From assembly GCA_900769115.1 (NCBI GenBank), contig CAAGFJ010000028.1, positions 1 through 33,327 on the forward strand: a stretch of DNA of 33,327 nucleotides. The letters run 5' to 3'. The notes under the pieces were generated by a model. That model saw only the letters and a list, made by a program, of their open reading frames with translations, ran no database searches and had not been told where the DNA came from. A program made the position numbers and the translations under genes. Positions 16,112-24,484 of this stretch are shown in pieces. Source of the stretch: Lachnospiraceae bacterium. GTDB taxonomy: Bacteria; Bacillota; Clostridia; Lachnospirales; Lachnospiraceae. Numbering within the stretch: the stretch's first letter is position 1; each line of letters starts with the position of its first letter.

Positions 16112-16801
16112 ATGAGCGAGAGAATATTGGTGGTAGACGATGAGAAAGAGATTGCGGATCTGGTCGAGGTATATCTACAGAATGATAACTACGAAGTGAC
16201 GAAGTTCTATAGTGGAGAGGACGCATTGGAAAGTGCACTTTTGAATCCACCGGATCTTGAGGTATTAGATGTGATGCTGCCGGATATGGATGGATTTGAG
16301 ATCTGTAAGCGGATCCGGGAGCAGCATTATTTTCCAATCATTATGCTGACTGCAAAAGTAGAGGACATGGATAAGATCATGGGGCTTACCCTTGGTGCAG
16401 ATGATTATATTACGAAACCATTTAACCCATTAGAGTTAGTAGCAAGAGTCAAGACACAGTTACGGCGGTATAAGCGGTATAATGGAGCGGAAGAGGTAGA
16501 AGATAGCATTGACATCCGTTCCTTACATATCTCAAAGAGCAGTCATAACTGTACATTGAATGGAGAATTACTGAATCTCACGCCAATGGAGTTTGACATT
16601 CTGTGGTATCTGAGTGAAAGACGTGGTAATGTGGTGTCTTCGGAAGAATTATTTGAGCAGGTGTGGGGCGAGAAATTCCTGGATCAGAATAATACCGTGA
16701 TGGCACATATTGCAAGACTTCGGGAGAAGATGAAGGAACCGGCGAGAAAACCACGATATGTAAAGACAGTCTGGGGGGTTGGATATACCATTGAAGCATA
16801 A
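16112..16801 (+). CDS. OmpR/VanR-type response regulator
   Basis: 229 residues. The receiver domain (about 3-115) has the acidic pair VVDDEKE, phospho-acceptor Asp 53 in LEVLDVMLPDMDGF, Thr in MLTAK and Lys in ITKPFN. A winged-helix DNA-binding domain (about 130-228) has LTPMEFDILWYLSERRGNVVSSEELFEQVWG and YVKTVWGVGYTIE. The pairing with a VanS-like kinase, and overall similarity, place it in the VanR branch. There are no van ligase genes nearby. Confidence 0.92.
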   Translation: MSERILVVDDEKEIADLVEVYLQNDNYEVTKFYSGEDALESALLNPPDLEVLDVMLPDMDGFEICKRIREQHYFPIIMLTAKVEDMDKIMGLTLGADDYITKPFNPLELVARVKTQLRRYKRYNGAEEVEDSIDIRSLHISKSSHNCTLNGELLNLTPMEFDILWYLSERRGNVVSSEELFEQVWGEKFLDQNNTVMAHIARLREKMKEPARKPRYVKTVWGVGYTIEA

Positions 16802-17897
16802 GAAAAGACAACAATATGGACAGGGTAGACTTACTTCGCAATTGATGTGGGGATATATATGGGCATTGATCGTGTATGGTGTGATATTGGTTGCAGTGAT
16901 CTATGCGTCTTATATGATATTGCAATCCAGAATCTGGTATCCGACCGATACCTTGTGGCCATTGCTCAATCTGATTGATGACCATACCTATGTATTTGTG
17001 GGGATTCTGTTTGCAGTTGGATGGGCAATTATTACAAGACATTTTTTCAAGCGTGCATTAGGATACCTGGATGAAGTAGTGGAGGCATCGGAGCAGCTTG
17101 CGATGCTTCCGGAAGATACGATCTGGTTATCACCGGCACTGAAGGATGTACAGATACAGTTAAATGCGACAAGAGAACAAGCATTGCACAATGCCAGAGC
17201 GGCGAAAGAAGCAGAACAACGGAAGAATGATCTGATCGTATATTTAGCACATGATCTGAAGACACCGCTAACCAGTGTGATCGGGTATCTGACGTTGTTA
17301 CAGGATGAACCGCAATTGTCTATGGAACTTCGGGCAAGATATACCGGAATTGCACTTACAAAGGCAGAACGGTTAGAAGATCTGATCAATGAATTTTTTG
17401 ATATTACGAGGTTTAACCTGACGGCGATTGAGTTAGACAAAGAGAGGATCAATCTAAGCCTGATGTTAGAACAGATCATGAGTGAATTTCTCCCGGTTTT
17501 ACAGGAGAAAGGTCTTACCTGGCAGCCTGAGATTGCGCCAGATGTAGAATTTGTTTGTGACCCGGATAAGATGGAGCGGGTATTTGATAATCTGATCCGG
17601 AATGCAGTGAATTACAGTTATGCGAATACGCCGATTGCGCTGTCACTTCATGTAGAAGATGGAAATATAGTAATACGGGTATCGAATCATGGTAAGACGA
17701 TATCACCGGAGAAGTTAGCCCGCATCTTTGAACAGTTCTTCCGGTTGGATTCTGCCCGGTCTTCCGCAAGCGGTGGAGCAGGATTAGGACTTGCAATCTC
17801 GAAAGAGATTGTGGAATTGCATGGTGGAACGATCACAGCGGAGAGTGCAGAGGAAAGTATTACATTTACGGTGAGGTTTCAACGTGAGTGGGAATAA
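16779..17897 (+). CDS. VanS-like sensor histidine kinase
   Basis: 372 residues if started at the TTG at 16779, which overlaps the response-regulator gene by 23 bases; a second TTG at 16791 is possible, and no ATG lies near. Two membrane segments are seen (about 27-48 and 69-88) with a short extracellular loop. The dimerisation/phosphoacceptor domain has EQRKNDLIVYLAHDLKTPLT, with His 158. The ATPase domain has N-box NLIRNAVNYS, VSNHGKTISPEKLARIFEQFF and GGAGLGLAIS. The H-box region closely resembles VanS. It probably signals to the preceding regulator on cell-wall stress. The gene ends 10 bases from the convergent toxin gene. Confidence 0.92.
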   Translation: MDIPLKHKKRQQYGQGRLTSQLMWGYIWALIVYGVILVAVIYASYMILQSRIWYPTDTLWPLLNLIDDHTYVFVGILFAVGWAIITRHFFKRALGYLDEVVEASEQLAMLPEDTIWLSPALKDVQIQLNATREQALHNARAAKEAEQRKNDLIVYLAHDLKTPLTSVIGYLTLLQDEPQLSMELRARYTGIALTKAERLEDLINEFFDITRFNLTAIELDKERINLSLMLEQIMSEFLPVLQEKGLTWQPEIAPDVEFVCDPDKMERVFDNLIRNAVNYSYANTPIALSLHVEDGNIVIRVSNHGKTISPEKLARIFEQFFRLDSARSSASGGAGLGLAISKEIVELHGGTITAESAEESITFTVRFQREWE

Positions 17898-17907
17898 ATT
17901 GAAAAAA

Positions 17908-18213
17908 TTAGTCGTATTCAAAAATTCCCTGAATAGCATCAGATATGTTCATAATGCTTTCGTATGGAATATTATCGATTCTTGAACAATTACGTACAGA
18001 TGGATCAATTAATTTCATTTGTTCACAAATTACAACACCTTGTGTATCATTGCGTCCTTTGATTTTAATATGAAGAGGACCTTCGGGATAGTTATCAAAT
18101 AATGGACAGACATGGAATACATGAGTTGCACGAATAAATGCATTTTTGCTTATGATAATAAATTTGTTCTTATAATTATTGATTTTGACAATATCTCCTT
18201 GATAATATGCCAT
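17908..18213 (-). CDS. MazF/PemK-type toxin
   Basis: 101 residues from the ATG at 18213. The longer frame to 18246 runs into the antitoxin gene and lacks a ribosome site. MazF family proteins are ribosome-independent mRNA endonucleases. It has N-terminal YYQGDIVKIN, and the family signature GVVICEQMKLIDPSVR at about 59-74. The first half (KNKFIIISKNAFIRATHVFHVCPL) is divergent from the usual RPALVLS stretch, so cutting activity and specificity are uncertain. The start overlaps the antitoxin stop by one base (TAATG). It converges with the VanS-like kinase gene. Confidence 0.75.
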   Translation of the reverse strand: MAYYQGDIVKINNYKNKFIIISKNAFIRATHVFHVCPLFDNYPEGPLHIKIKGRNDTQGVVICEQMKLIDPSVRNCSRIDNIPYESIMNISDAIQGIFEYD

Positions 18214-18455
18214 TATATTAACTCCTCTCCAACAGGTTCGCCCCAATCGTAATCACATACAGTGATTTCGTTGTTGTATTCTGCCATACGTTCTTCAAAA
18301 GTTTTATGTTTAAATGTTTTTTTCAAGATAATGGCATCATTTTCTACAGCAACCTGTAATGTATCAGAAATATGAATATTTAATTGGTCTAATATGCTTT
18401 TAGGGATACGTATGCCTTGGCTGTTACCCCATGGTTTTACGGCTACTTGTTCCAT
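18213..18455 (-). CDS. MazE/AbrB-type antitoxin
   Basis: 80 residues. The N-terminal swapped-hairpin AbrB fold has VKPWGNSQGIRIPKSILDQLNI (about residues 6-27), the hallmark of MazE proteins. The C-terminal acidic tail (ERMAEYNNEITVCDYDWGEPVGEELI, read in parts) is the usual toxin-binding, disordered region. AGGAGGTG precedes the ATG on the minus strand. Such antitoxins repress their own operon, and the promoter here is covered with GTATAC repeats. Confidence 0.88.
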   Translation of the reverse strand: MEQVAVKPWGNSQGIRIPKSILDQLNIHISDTLQVAVENDAIILKKTFKHKTFEERMAEYNNEITVCDYDWGEPVGEELI

Positions 18456-18476
18456 AATAACACCTCCTGTTTATAT

Positions 18477-18524
18477 GTGTATACGGTATATACATAGTAT
18501 ACAATTGATTGTAGAGCTTTGCAA
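18477..18524 (-). promoter_or_regulatory. mazEF promoter with overlapping GTATAC operator repeats
   Basis: On the minus strand TTGCAA (18519-18524) and TATACT (18496-18501) are separated by exactly 17 bases. Palindromic GTATAC at 18479-18484 and 18497-18502, with GTATATAC at 18486-18493 in between, cover the -10 and the start region: an arrangement suited to autorepression by the antitoxin. Confidence 0.65.
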
Positions 18525-18605
18525 TTATTTTTTCTTAGTATTTGAGTTTTGATCAAGAAAAAGTCATAAAATCGTAAGAATTTAATAAGGATTTGAGAAT
18601 ATATG

Positions 18606-18671
18606 AATCCTCCGGTTCTGATAGGATAGATACAGCGTAAGTTGTATCAGGATGATCGGAACAGGAGGATT
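18606..18671 (+). promoter_or_regulatory. Ribosome-site-sequestering leader hairpin before the C39 peptidase gene
   Basis: AATCCTCCGGTTCTGAT (18606-18622) pairs with ATCGGAACAGGAGGATT (18655-18671): 16 of 17 positions pair, one of them G-U, with one mismatch. The ribosome site AGGAGG (18663-18668) is inside the 3' arm. A second stem, GATACA/TGTATC (18629-18634 and 18643-18648), closes an inner loop across a 6x6 internal loop. A short T-run and the ATG (18675) follow directly, so it could block translation or act as a weak terminator. Confidence 0.7.
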
Positions 18672-18674
18672 TTT

Positions 18675-19712
18675 ATGGATATGGGATTACAATTAGATGA
18701 TAGAGAAGAAGTTCGGGTATGTGATGGTATATATAAGGAACTATCCGGACGGGAAGAACGTCATGGAGAGAATAAATCAGAGACAGCAAGGAAGGTAAGC
18801 CGGCGTCAACAGACCAGGATGAAGAAAAGAAGAAAGAAAATTGCAAGACGCCGCAGGAGAAGAAAGATTCTTGGAATTGGGATCATATGCATAGGGGCAT
18901 ACATTGTATTACATATTGCAGGAAGTCTGATTGGAGATATTGTGGGATCATTTTCTTTCGGCTTGGGAAAGAAAGAGACTGTGGTGCCGGATTCCCCATA
19001 TACATCCAATACACCGCAGGTACTGGATGAAAGTCAGGTACAGCAGAAGCTACAGGAATTAACGCAGGAATATCCGGAGTTTGAAGAAGTCTATGATAAT
19101 GCAGATGCGTATCCGCAGAAGCTATTAGCAGCACTTTGCAATAACCCGGAAATGATTGATTATGTAAAAGGCTATTTAAGTGCAGATGATTCCGGTAGTG
19201 GATGGCTTACGAAGGATGAATTGTCACAGCGATTTCCACTTTTGCTACAGTGGGACAAGCGGTGGGGTTATATTCCGTATGGGGATAATGTAATTGGATT
19301 GTCGGGGTGTGCACCGACCTGTCTTTCTATGGTGATCGTGGGATTGACGGGGAATAAGGATGCTACACCAGATGCAATCGCACAGTATGCTACGGATAAT
19401 GGTTATTATGTAGATGGGGTAGGAACGGCGTGGAGTCTGATGACCGCAGTAGGCGGTTATGGGGTAGTAGGACAGGAGACAACATTAAGCGAAGATAATA
19501 TCTATAATGAATTGGAGAACGGGAATCCGATCATATGCAGCATGCGGCCGGGAGATTTTACAAGTGTAGGACATTTTATTGTATTGACCGGAATGGAAGA
19601 TGGTAAGATTCGTGTAAATGATCCAAACAGTCTGACCAGAAGCAGACGGTTGTGGGATTATGATACATTGTCTGATCAGATCAGTAACTTATGGGTGTTT
19701 GAAAAGCAATAA
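18675..19712 (+). CDS. C39-like cysteine peptidase domain protein, membrane-anchored
   Basis: 345 residues from the ATG at 18675, chosen for AGGAGG at 18663-18668; the longer frame starts inside the leader hairpin. A cytoplasmic head ends in a very basic stretch (about 42-63, with KKRRKKIARRRRRRK) before a single membrane helix (about 65-86). The extracellular part has an uncharacterised region (about 110-185) and a C39_2-like papain-fold domain (about 190-345). That domain has LQWDKRWGYIPYG, the nucleophile Cys in LSGCAPTCLSM (about 212), His in VGHFIVLTGM (about 299) and Asp in RVNDPNS. It may act on peptides or peptidoglycan cross-bridges at the surface; the substrate is unknown. Confidence 0.82.
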   Translation: MDMGLQLDDREEVRVCDGIYKELSGREERHGENKSETARKVSRRQQTRMKKRRKKIARRRRRRKILGIGIICIGAYIVLHIAGSLIGDIVGSFSFGLGKKETVVPDSPYTSNTPQVLDESQVQQKLQELTQEYPEFEEVYDNADAYPQKLLAALCNNPEMIDYVKGYLSADDSGSGWLTKDELSQRFPLLLQWDKRWGYIPYGDNVIGLSGCAPTCLSMVIVGLTGNKDATPDAIAQYATDNGYYVDGVGTAWSLMTAVGGYGVVGQETTLSEDNIYNELENGNPIICSMRPGDFTSVGHFIVLTGMEDGKIRVNDPNSLTRSRRLWDYDTLSDQISNLWVFEKQ

Positions 19713-19737
19713 TAGTGTCTCGAGTCTATTTCTTATC

Positions 19738-19766
19738 TTGCACGAACATGCTAACTGTTGTAAAAT
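19738..19766 (+). promoter_or_regulatory. Sigma-A promoter for mutS2
   Basis: TTGCAC (19738-19743), 17-base spacer, TAAAAT (19761-19766). It gives a leader of about 80 bases that contains the hairpin at 19789-19823. Confidence 0.58.
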
Positions 19767-19788
19767 ACATATATCTATGGAATTAGGC

Positions 19789-19823
19789 AGACCACATAAC
19801 ACAGAATGCATGTTATGTGGTCT
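19789..19823 (+). promoter_or_regulatory. Perfect 12-bp hairpin in the mutS2 leader
   Basis: AGACCACATAAC (19789-19800) pairs perfectly with GTTATGTGGTCT (19812-19823) around an 11-base loop. The following bases (TTAACGTGTTTTAG) are only a weak T-tract. It could be a poor terminator for the C39 gene, but it lies downstream of the likely mutS2 promoter, so it may be an attenuator or an mRNA-stabilising 5' hairpin. Confidence 0.5.
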
Positions 19824-19855
19824 TAACGTGTTTTAGTAAGAATGGGAATTGAGAG

Positions 19856-22246
19856 ATGAATAAACGAACATTACGAGTATTAGAATATTATAAGATCATT
19901 GAGAAGCTGACGGGCTTTGCGACCTGCCCGGCCGGAAAGCGGATGTGTGAACGGTTGAAACCGTCTACGGATCTTATGGAGATCACAAAGAATCAGGAAG
20001 AGACAGCAGATGCGTTGAAGAGGGTGTATCAGCAGGGAAGTCTGTCCTTTTCCGGTGTATATCCGATTGGAGAGGCAATGAAGAGAGTGGCAGTTGGAGC
20101 CAGTCTTTCGATTGCGGAGCTGTTGGATGTAGCGAAGCTGTTGCGGGTTGCTGAACATGCCAGACAGTACGGGGAACAGTCACAGGATAAGGACGGAGAA
20201 GGTGTGAATACCAGACAGGATTCCCTGACCGGTTATTTTGAAAGCCTGATGCCATTAGAACATTTAGCAAGAGAGATCAACCGCTGTATCCTGTCAGAGG
20301 ATGAGATTGCGGATGATGCATCAGCAACATTGAAGGATATCCGTCGCAATATGAAGGCAACGAATGGCAAGGTACATGAAGTGTTGAATGGAATTGTGAC
20401 AAGACAGACCAATCAGGCGATGTTGCAGGATGCGATCGTTACGATGCGTAATGGACGGTATTGTATTCCGGTCAAGTCAGAATATAAGGGACAGTTTCCG
20501 GGTATGGTGCATGACCAGTCTTCGACCGGTTCTACGTTCTTTATTGAGCCGATGGCAGTAGTGAATCTGAATAATGAGTTAAAGGAATTAGCCGCCAAAG
20601 AAGCAATGGAGATTGAGAAGATCTTAGCACGGTTAAGTGAGCAGGTGGCACAGTCAAAAGATGCATTAGAGAGCAATGTAGAAGTTCTGACCAAGTTGGA
20701 TTTTATATTTGCCAAGGCTTCTTTTGCCAAGTCATATGATGGTACGCAGCCGGAGTTGAATACAGATGGATATACGAATCTGAAACAGGCAAGACATCCA
20801 TTGTTAGAGCGTCATAGTGTGGTTCCGGTGGACATCCGGTTAGGAGAGACCTATACGATGTTGATCATCACAGGTCCGAATACGGGTGGTAAGACCGTAT
20901 CTTTGAAAACGCTTGGATTACTTACATTGATGGGACAGTCTGGTCTGCATATTCCTGCATTTCAGGGATCCACGCTTGCTGTTTTTGAGGATGTATTTGC
21001 GGATATTGGAGATGAACAGAGTATTGAACAGAATCTGAGTACATTTTCTTCCCATATGACCAATGTGGTGTATATTTTGAAACATGCTTCGTCCCGCTGC
21101 CTGGTACTGTTTGATGAGCTGGGTGGAGGAACCGATCCGGTTGAGGGTTCTGCATTGGCAATCTCGATCCTCAATGATCTGCATAACCGGGATATCCGCT
21201 GTATGGCAACGACACATTACAGTGAACTTAAGACATTTGCCATGACAACGCCTGGTATTGAGAATGCGTGCTGCGAGTTTGATGTGGAGACATTAAGTCC
21301 GACTTATCATTTACTGATCGGAATTCCGGGTAAGTCGAATGCCTTTGCCATTGCTAAGAAGTTGGGAATGGCAGACCATGTGATCGAGAGTGCAAAGTCG
21401 CAGATTGACAGCAGTACGGTAGATATGGAAGCCCTTTTAGCAGATCTGGAAAAGTCAAAACGGACGATTGAACAGGAGCAGGCCGAGATTGCTGCGAATA
21501 AAGAAGAGATTCAGAAGTTAAAGGACCGGCTGGCATCAAAGAATGAGCATATCGAACAGAGAAAACAGGACATCTTAAGAAATGCCAGAGAGGAAGCCAG
21601 AGAGATACTAGAAGATGCAAAGGCATTTGCAGATGAATCAATCCGTAAATATAATAACTGGGAGAAGAAACCACAGACTGCCAATAACAAAGATATGGAA
21701 AAAGCGCGTGGCGAATTGCGGGATAAATTAAAATCCGTAAACAGTAAGTTAGAGTACAAGACCTCGAACCGGAAGTCCAAAGCAAAGGCAGGTGATTTTC
21801 ACCTGGGCGATTCCGTGCATGTGATCAGCCTGAATTTAGATGGAACCGTGCGTTCTCTTCCGAATCAGAAGGGGGAACTTACTGTTCAGATGGGAATTTT
21901 GCAAAGTACCGTTAAGATCAGTGATGTGGAGATTATCAAGGAGGAGAAGCAGAGCAAGCAACAGAAGACAGCACAGTATCGTGCTTCGGTGAATAAAGCA
22001 AAGAATATCAAACCAGAGATCAATCTTCTTGGCATGACGGTAGATGAAGCAATTATGGAATTGGATAAATATCTGGATGATGCCTGTTTATCGCATCTGA
22101 ATCAGGTGCGGATCGTGCATGGCAAGGGAACTGGGGCCTTGCGCAAAGGTGTACATGAGTATCTCAAACGTCAGAAGTATGTGAAGTCTTTCCGGCTTGG
22201 TGAGTTTGGAGAGGGCGATGCCGGTGTGACAATTGTTGAATTGTAG
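19856..22246 (+). CDS. mutS2: Endonuclease MutS2
   Basis: 796 residues, full family length. An N-terminal core/lever region of MutS type lacks the mismatch-recognition domain. The ABC ATPase domain has Walker A ITGPNTGGKTVSLK (about 337-350), Walker B CLVLFDELGGGTDP and MATTHYSELK. A coiled-coil insertion (about 515-610) is rich in Glu/Lys/Gln. The C-terminal Smr nuclease domain (about 721-796) has LLGMTVDEAI and RIVHGKGTGALR. MutS2 proteins suppress recombination or act in rescue of collided ribosomes in Firmicutes rather than in mismatch repair. Confidence 0.95.
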   Translation: MNKRTLRVLEYYKIIEKLTGFATCPAGKRMCERLKPSTDLMEITKNQEETADALKRVYQQGSLSFSGVYPIGEAMKRVAVGASLSIAELLDVAKLLRVAEHARQYGEQSQDKDGEGVNTRQDSLTGYFESLMPLEHLAREINRCILSEDEIADDASATLKDIRRNMKATNGKVHEVLNGIVTRQTNQAMLQDAIVTMRNGRYCIPVKSEYKGQFPGMVHDQSSTGSTFFIEPMAVVNLNNELKELAAKEAMEIEKILARLSEQVAQSKDALESNVEVLTKLDFIFAKASFAKSYDGTQPELNTDGYTNLKQARHPLLERHSVVPVDIRLGETYTMLIITGPNTGGKTVSLKTLGLLTLMGQSGLHIPAFQGSTLAVFEDVFADIGDEQSIEQNLSTFSSHMTNVVYILKHASSRCLVLFDELGGGTDPVEGSALAISILNDLHNRDIRCMATTHYSELKTFAMTTPGIENACCEFDVETLSPTYHLLIGIPGKSNAFAIAKKLGMADHVIESAKSQIDSSTVDMEALLADLEKSKRTIEQEQAEIAANKEEIQKLKDRLASKNEHIEQRKQDILRNAREEAREILEDAKAFADESIRKYNNWEKKPQTANNKDMEKARGELRDKLKSVNSKLEYKTSNRKSKAKAGDFHLGDSVHVISLNLDGTVRSLPNQKGELTVQMGILQSTVKISDVEIIKEEKQSKQQKTAQYRASVNKAKNIKPEINLLGMTVDEAIMELDKYLDDACLSHLNQVRIVHGKGTGALRKGVHEYLKRQKYVKSFRLGEFGEGDAGVTIVEL

Positions 22247-22319
22247 TGGTCTGCTTGGCAGATAAGAAGATAGGAACAGAATGGATCGGAGAAAAGGATC
22301 AGGAAAGAAGGAGGTTTGC

Positions 22320-23024
22320 ATGGAGAAAAAACGTATTTTGATCGTGGATGATGATGAGAATATTGCAGAGTTGATTTCACTGTATCTTGTAAAGGAATGC
22401 TTTGATACAGAGATTGCGGTAGATGGAGAAGAAGCATTGGAGAAGTTTAAGCAATATCAACCGCAGTTAATATTACTGGATATTATGCTTCCGGGGATGG
22501 ACGGCTATGATGTGTGCCGGGAGATCCGTAAAAGCAGCAATGTGCCGATCATTATGCTTTCAGCCAAGGGCGAAGTATTTGATAAAGTGTTAGGACTTAA
22601 GATCGGGGCAGATGATTATATGATCAAGCCATTTGATTCTAATGAGCTGGTAGCACGCGTACAGGCGGTACTGCGCCGGGTGCAGCAGAATGGAGAGGTG
22701 GCAGAACCGCAGACTGAGGAGCCTTCTGACTGCGTGAAGTATGATGGCCTGACGGTGAATCTTAACAGCTATTCGGTCATTTACAATGGAAGCGTGATCG
22801 ATATGCCTCCGAAGGAGATGGAATTGCTGTATTTTCTTGCAAACAGTCCGAATCAGGTATTTACGAGAGAGCAGCTGCTGGATCAGATCTGGGGATATGA
22901 TTATATCGGAGATACCAGAACGGTAGATGTACATGTCAAACGTATCCGCGAGAAGATTAAGGATGGAAGTAACTGGTCGATTGCAACGGTATGGGGAATC
23001 GGCTATAAGTTTGAGGTGAAATAA
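22320..23024 (+). CDS. OmpR-family response regulator (second two-component system)
   Basis: 234 residues from the ATG at 22320, preceded by AAGGAGG; an ATG 39 bases upstream lacks a comparable site. The receiver domain has ILIVDDDEN, phospho-acceptor Asp 54 in LLDIMLPGMDGYDV, MLSAKG and MIKPFD. The C-terminal winged helix has MPPKEMELLYFLANSPNQVFTREQLLDQIWGYDYIGDTRTV (in parts), then VWGIGYKFE. It resembles WalR/VicR-like and PhoP-like regulators; the target is unknown. It is coupled to the kinase 15 bases downstream. Confidence 0.93.
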   Translation: MEKKRILIVDDDENIAELISLYLVKECFDTEIAVDGEEALEKFKQYQPQLILLDIMLPGMDGYDVCREIRKSSNVPIIMLSAKGEVFDKVLGLKIGADDYMIKPFDSNELVARVQAVLRRVQQNGEVAEPQTEEPSDCVKYDGLTVNLNSYSVIYNGSVIDMPPKEMELLYFLANSPNQVFTREQLLDQIWGYDYIGDTRTVDVHVKRIREKIKDGSNWSIATVWGIGYKFEVK

Positions 23025-23039
23025 CCGGGGAGATAGCAA

Positions 23040-24458
23040 GTGAGACGTACATTTTTTGATAAAGTAATTGTAATTATCGTATTACTGCTGATCGGGGTAT
23101 TCATTGCGTTAGGAAGCTATACGACCTATGCGACACAGCGGGCATTGGTTTCGGAGAAGCAGGACAATCTGATCAATGAGGCGAATCTGTTGTCGGAGCA
23201 GACAATTGTATCGTATGTGCACGGAATTACTTCGTTAGATTACATGCAGGTGAGATTTAATGAGTTTGAGGATTCGCTTAAGACAAGCGTGTGGTATTTT
23301 GATTCAGATGGTAATCTTCTTGTGGCGTCGAATCCGGGTAATTATTCCTATCTTCCGGATTCCTTGGAACAGATTGGAGATGGCATTAGTGCAAAGAAAG
23401 CATTTACGCTGACAGGAGACTTTTATCATATTTTTGAGAATACAATGATCAGCATTGGGCTTCCGGTATATACACAAAATGAACAGAATGGATTTTTGAT
23501 CCTGCATACTTCGATGACGGAGCTGGATAATCTGCAAAATGATATGCTGAATATTATGTATATGCCGTTTCTTGTTATGATATTAGTGATTGGTATTGTA
23601 CTGGCATATCTGTCAGGGACGGTCATACGTCCGATTGCTAAGCTGAATAATACGGCAAGGGAATATGCGAAAGGAAACTTTGAGGCAAGGACCGGAGTGC
23701 ACCGGAAGGATGAGATTGGAGAACTTTCGGATTCGTTGGAATATATGGCCAGCGAACTGAGTAAATTAGATGAATACAGAAAGAATTTTATTGCTAATAT
23801 TTCGCATGATTTCCGATCACCGTTGACCTCGATCAAGGGATACCTGGAAGCTATGCTGGATGGAACGATTCCGGTTGAGAAATATAATCGGTATCTGAAT
23901 ATCGTGTTGACGGAGTCCAAGCGGCTTTCCAAGCTGACCGAAGGCCTGTTGGAATTAAATGATTTTGATACTTATGGACCAATTCTTAAGAAACAGAGCT
24001 TTGATGTAGTGGATATTATAAGGGAGGTCCGGAATACAGTAGAGGGTGTGTGTGAGGAGAAACAGATTGATATCCGGCTGAAGTGTCCGGCAGAAGATAC
24101 AAAGGTGTATGCCGATAAGATGAAGATTGGTCAGGTTATCTATAATCTGGTGGATAATGCAATCAAATTCAGCCCCAGGGGTGGACAAATTCAGATTACG
24201 GTATATGATAAGAATGATAAGATATTTGTATCGGTTAAGGATGAGGGTCCGGGTATTGAGAAGGATAAACAGAACAAGGTCTGGGATCGTTTCTACAAGT
24301 CGGATACATCGCGTGGAAAGGATAAACAAGGAACCGGACTGGGTCTTTCTATCACAAAGGAGATCATCAAGGCCCATAGTGAGCATATTGATCTGATCAG
24401 TACGGAAGGTGCAGGAAGTGAGTTTGTATTTTCGCTTCCCAAGGAACAGAAAAGATAA
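23040..24458 (+). CDS. Sensor histidine kinase (partner of the 22320 regulator)
   Basis: 472 residues with a GTG start at 23040, preceded by GGGGAGATAGC. An N-terminal membrane helix (about 8-30), an extracellular sensor of about 130 residues and a second helix (about 170-195) are seen. A HAMP domain with IRPIAKLNNTAREYAKGNFEAR follows. The HisKA box has His 256 in NFIANISHDFRSPLTSIKGYL. The ATPase domain has NLVDNAIKFSPRGG, VKDEGPGIEKDKQNKVWDRFY and GTGLGLSITKEII. Domain content and the paired regulator make this a complete membrane sensing system; the signal is unknown. Confidence 0.94.
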   Translation: MRRTFFDKVIVIIVLLLIGVFIALGSYTTYATQRALVSEKQDNLINEANLLSEQTIVSYVHGITSLDYMQVRFNEFEDSLKTSVWYFDSDGNLLVASNPGNYSYLPDSLEQIGDGISAKKAFTLTGDFYHIFENTMISIGLPVYTQNEQNGFLILHTSMTELDNLQNDMLNIMYMPFLVMILVIGIVLAYLSGTVIRPIAKLNNTAREYAKGNFEARTGVHRKDEIGELSDSLEYMASELSKLDEYRKNFIANISHDFRSPLTSIKGYLEAMLDGTIPVEKYNRYLNIVLTESKRLSKLTEGLLELNDFDTYGPILKKQSFDVVDIIREVRNTVEGVCEEKQIDIRLKCPAEDTKVYADKMKIGQVIYNLVDNAIKFSPRGGQIQITVYDKNDKIFVSVKDEGPGIEKDKQNKVWDRFYKSDTSRGKDKQGTGLGLSITKEIIKAHSEHIDLISTEGAGSEFVFSLPKEQKR

Positions 24459-24484
24459 CGAATAACAATTAGGAGGACAAATAA

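Noticed and set aside
16785..17897. VanR/VanS-like pair plus VanW as a vancomycin-resistance cluster
   Set aside because: No vanH, D-Ala-D-Lac or D-Ala-D-Ser ligase, vanX or vanY is present, and VanW proteins are widespread outside resistance clusters.
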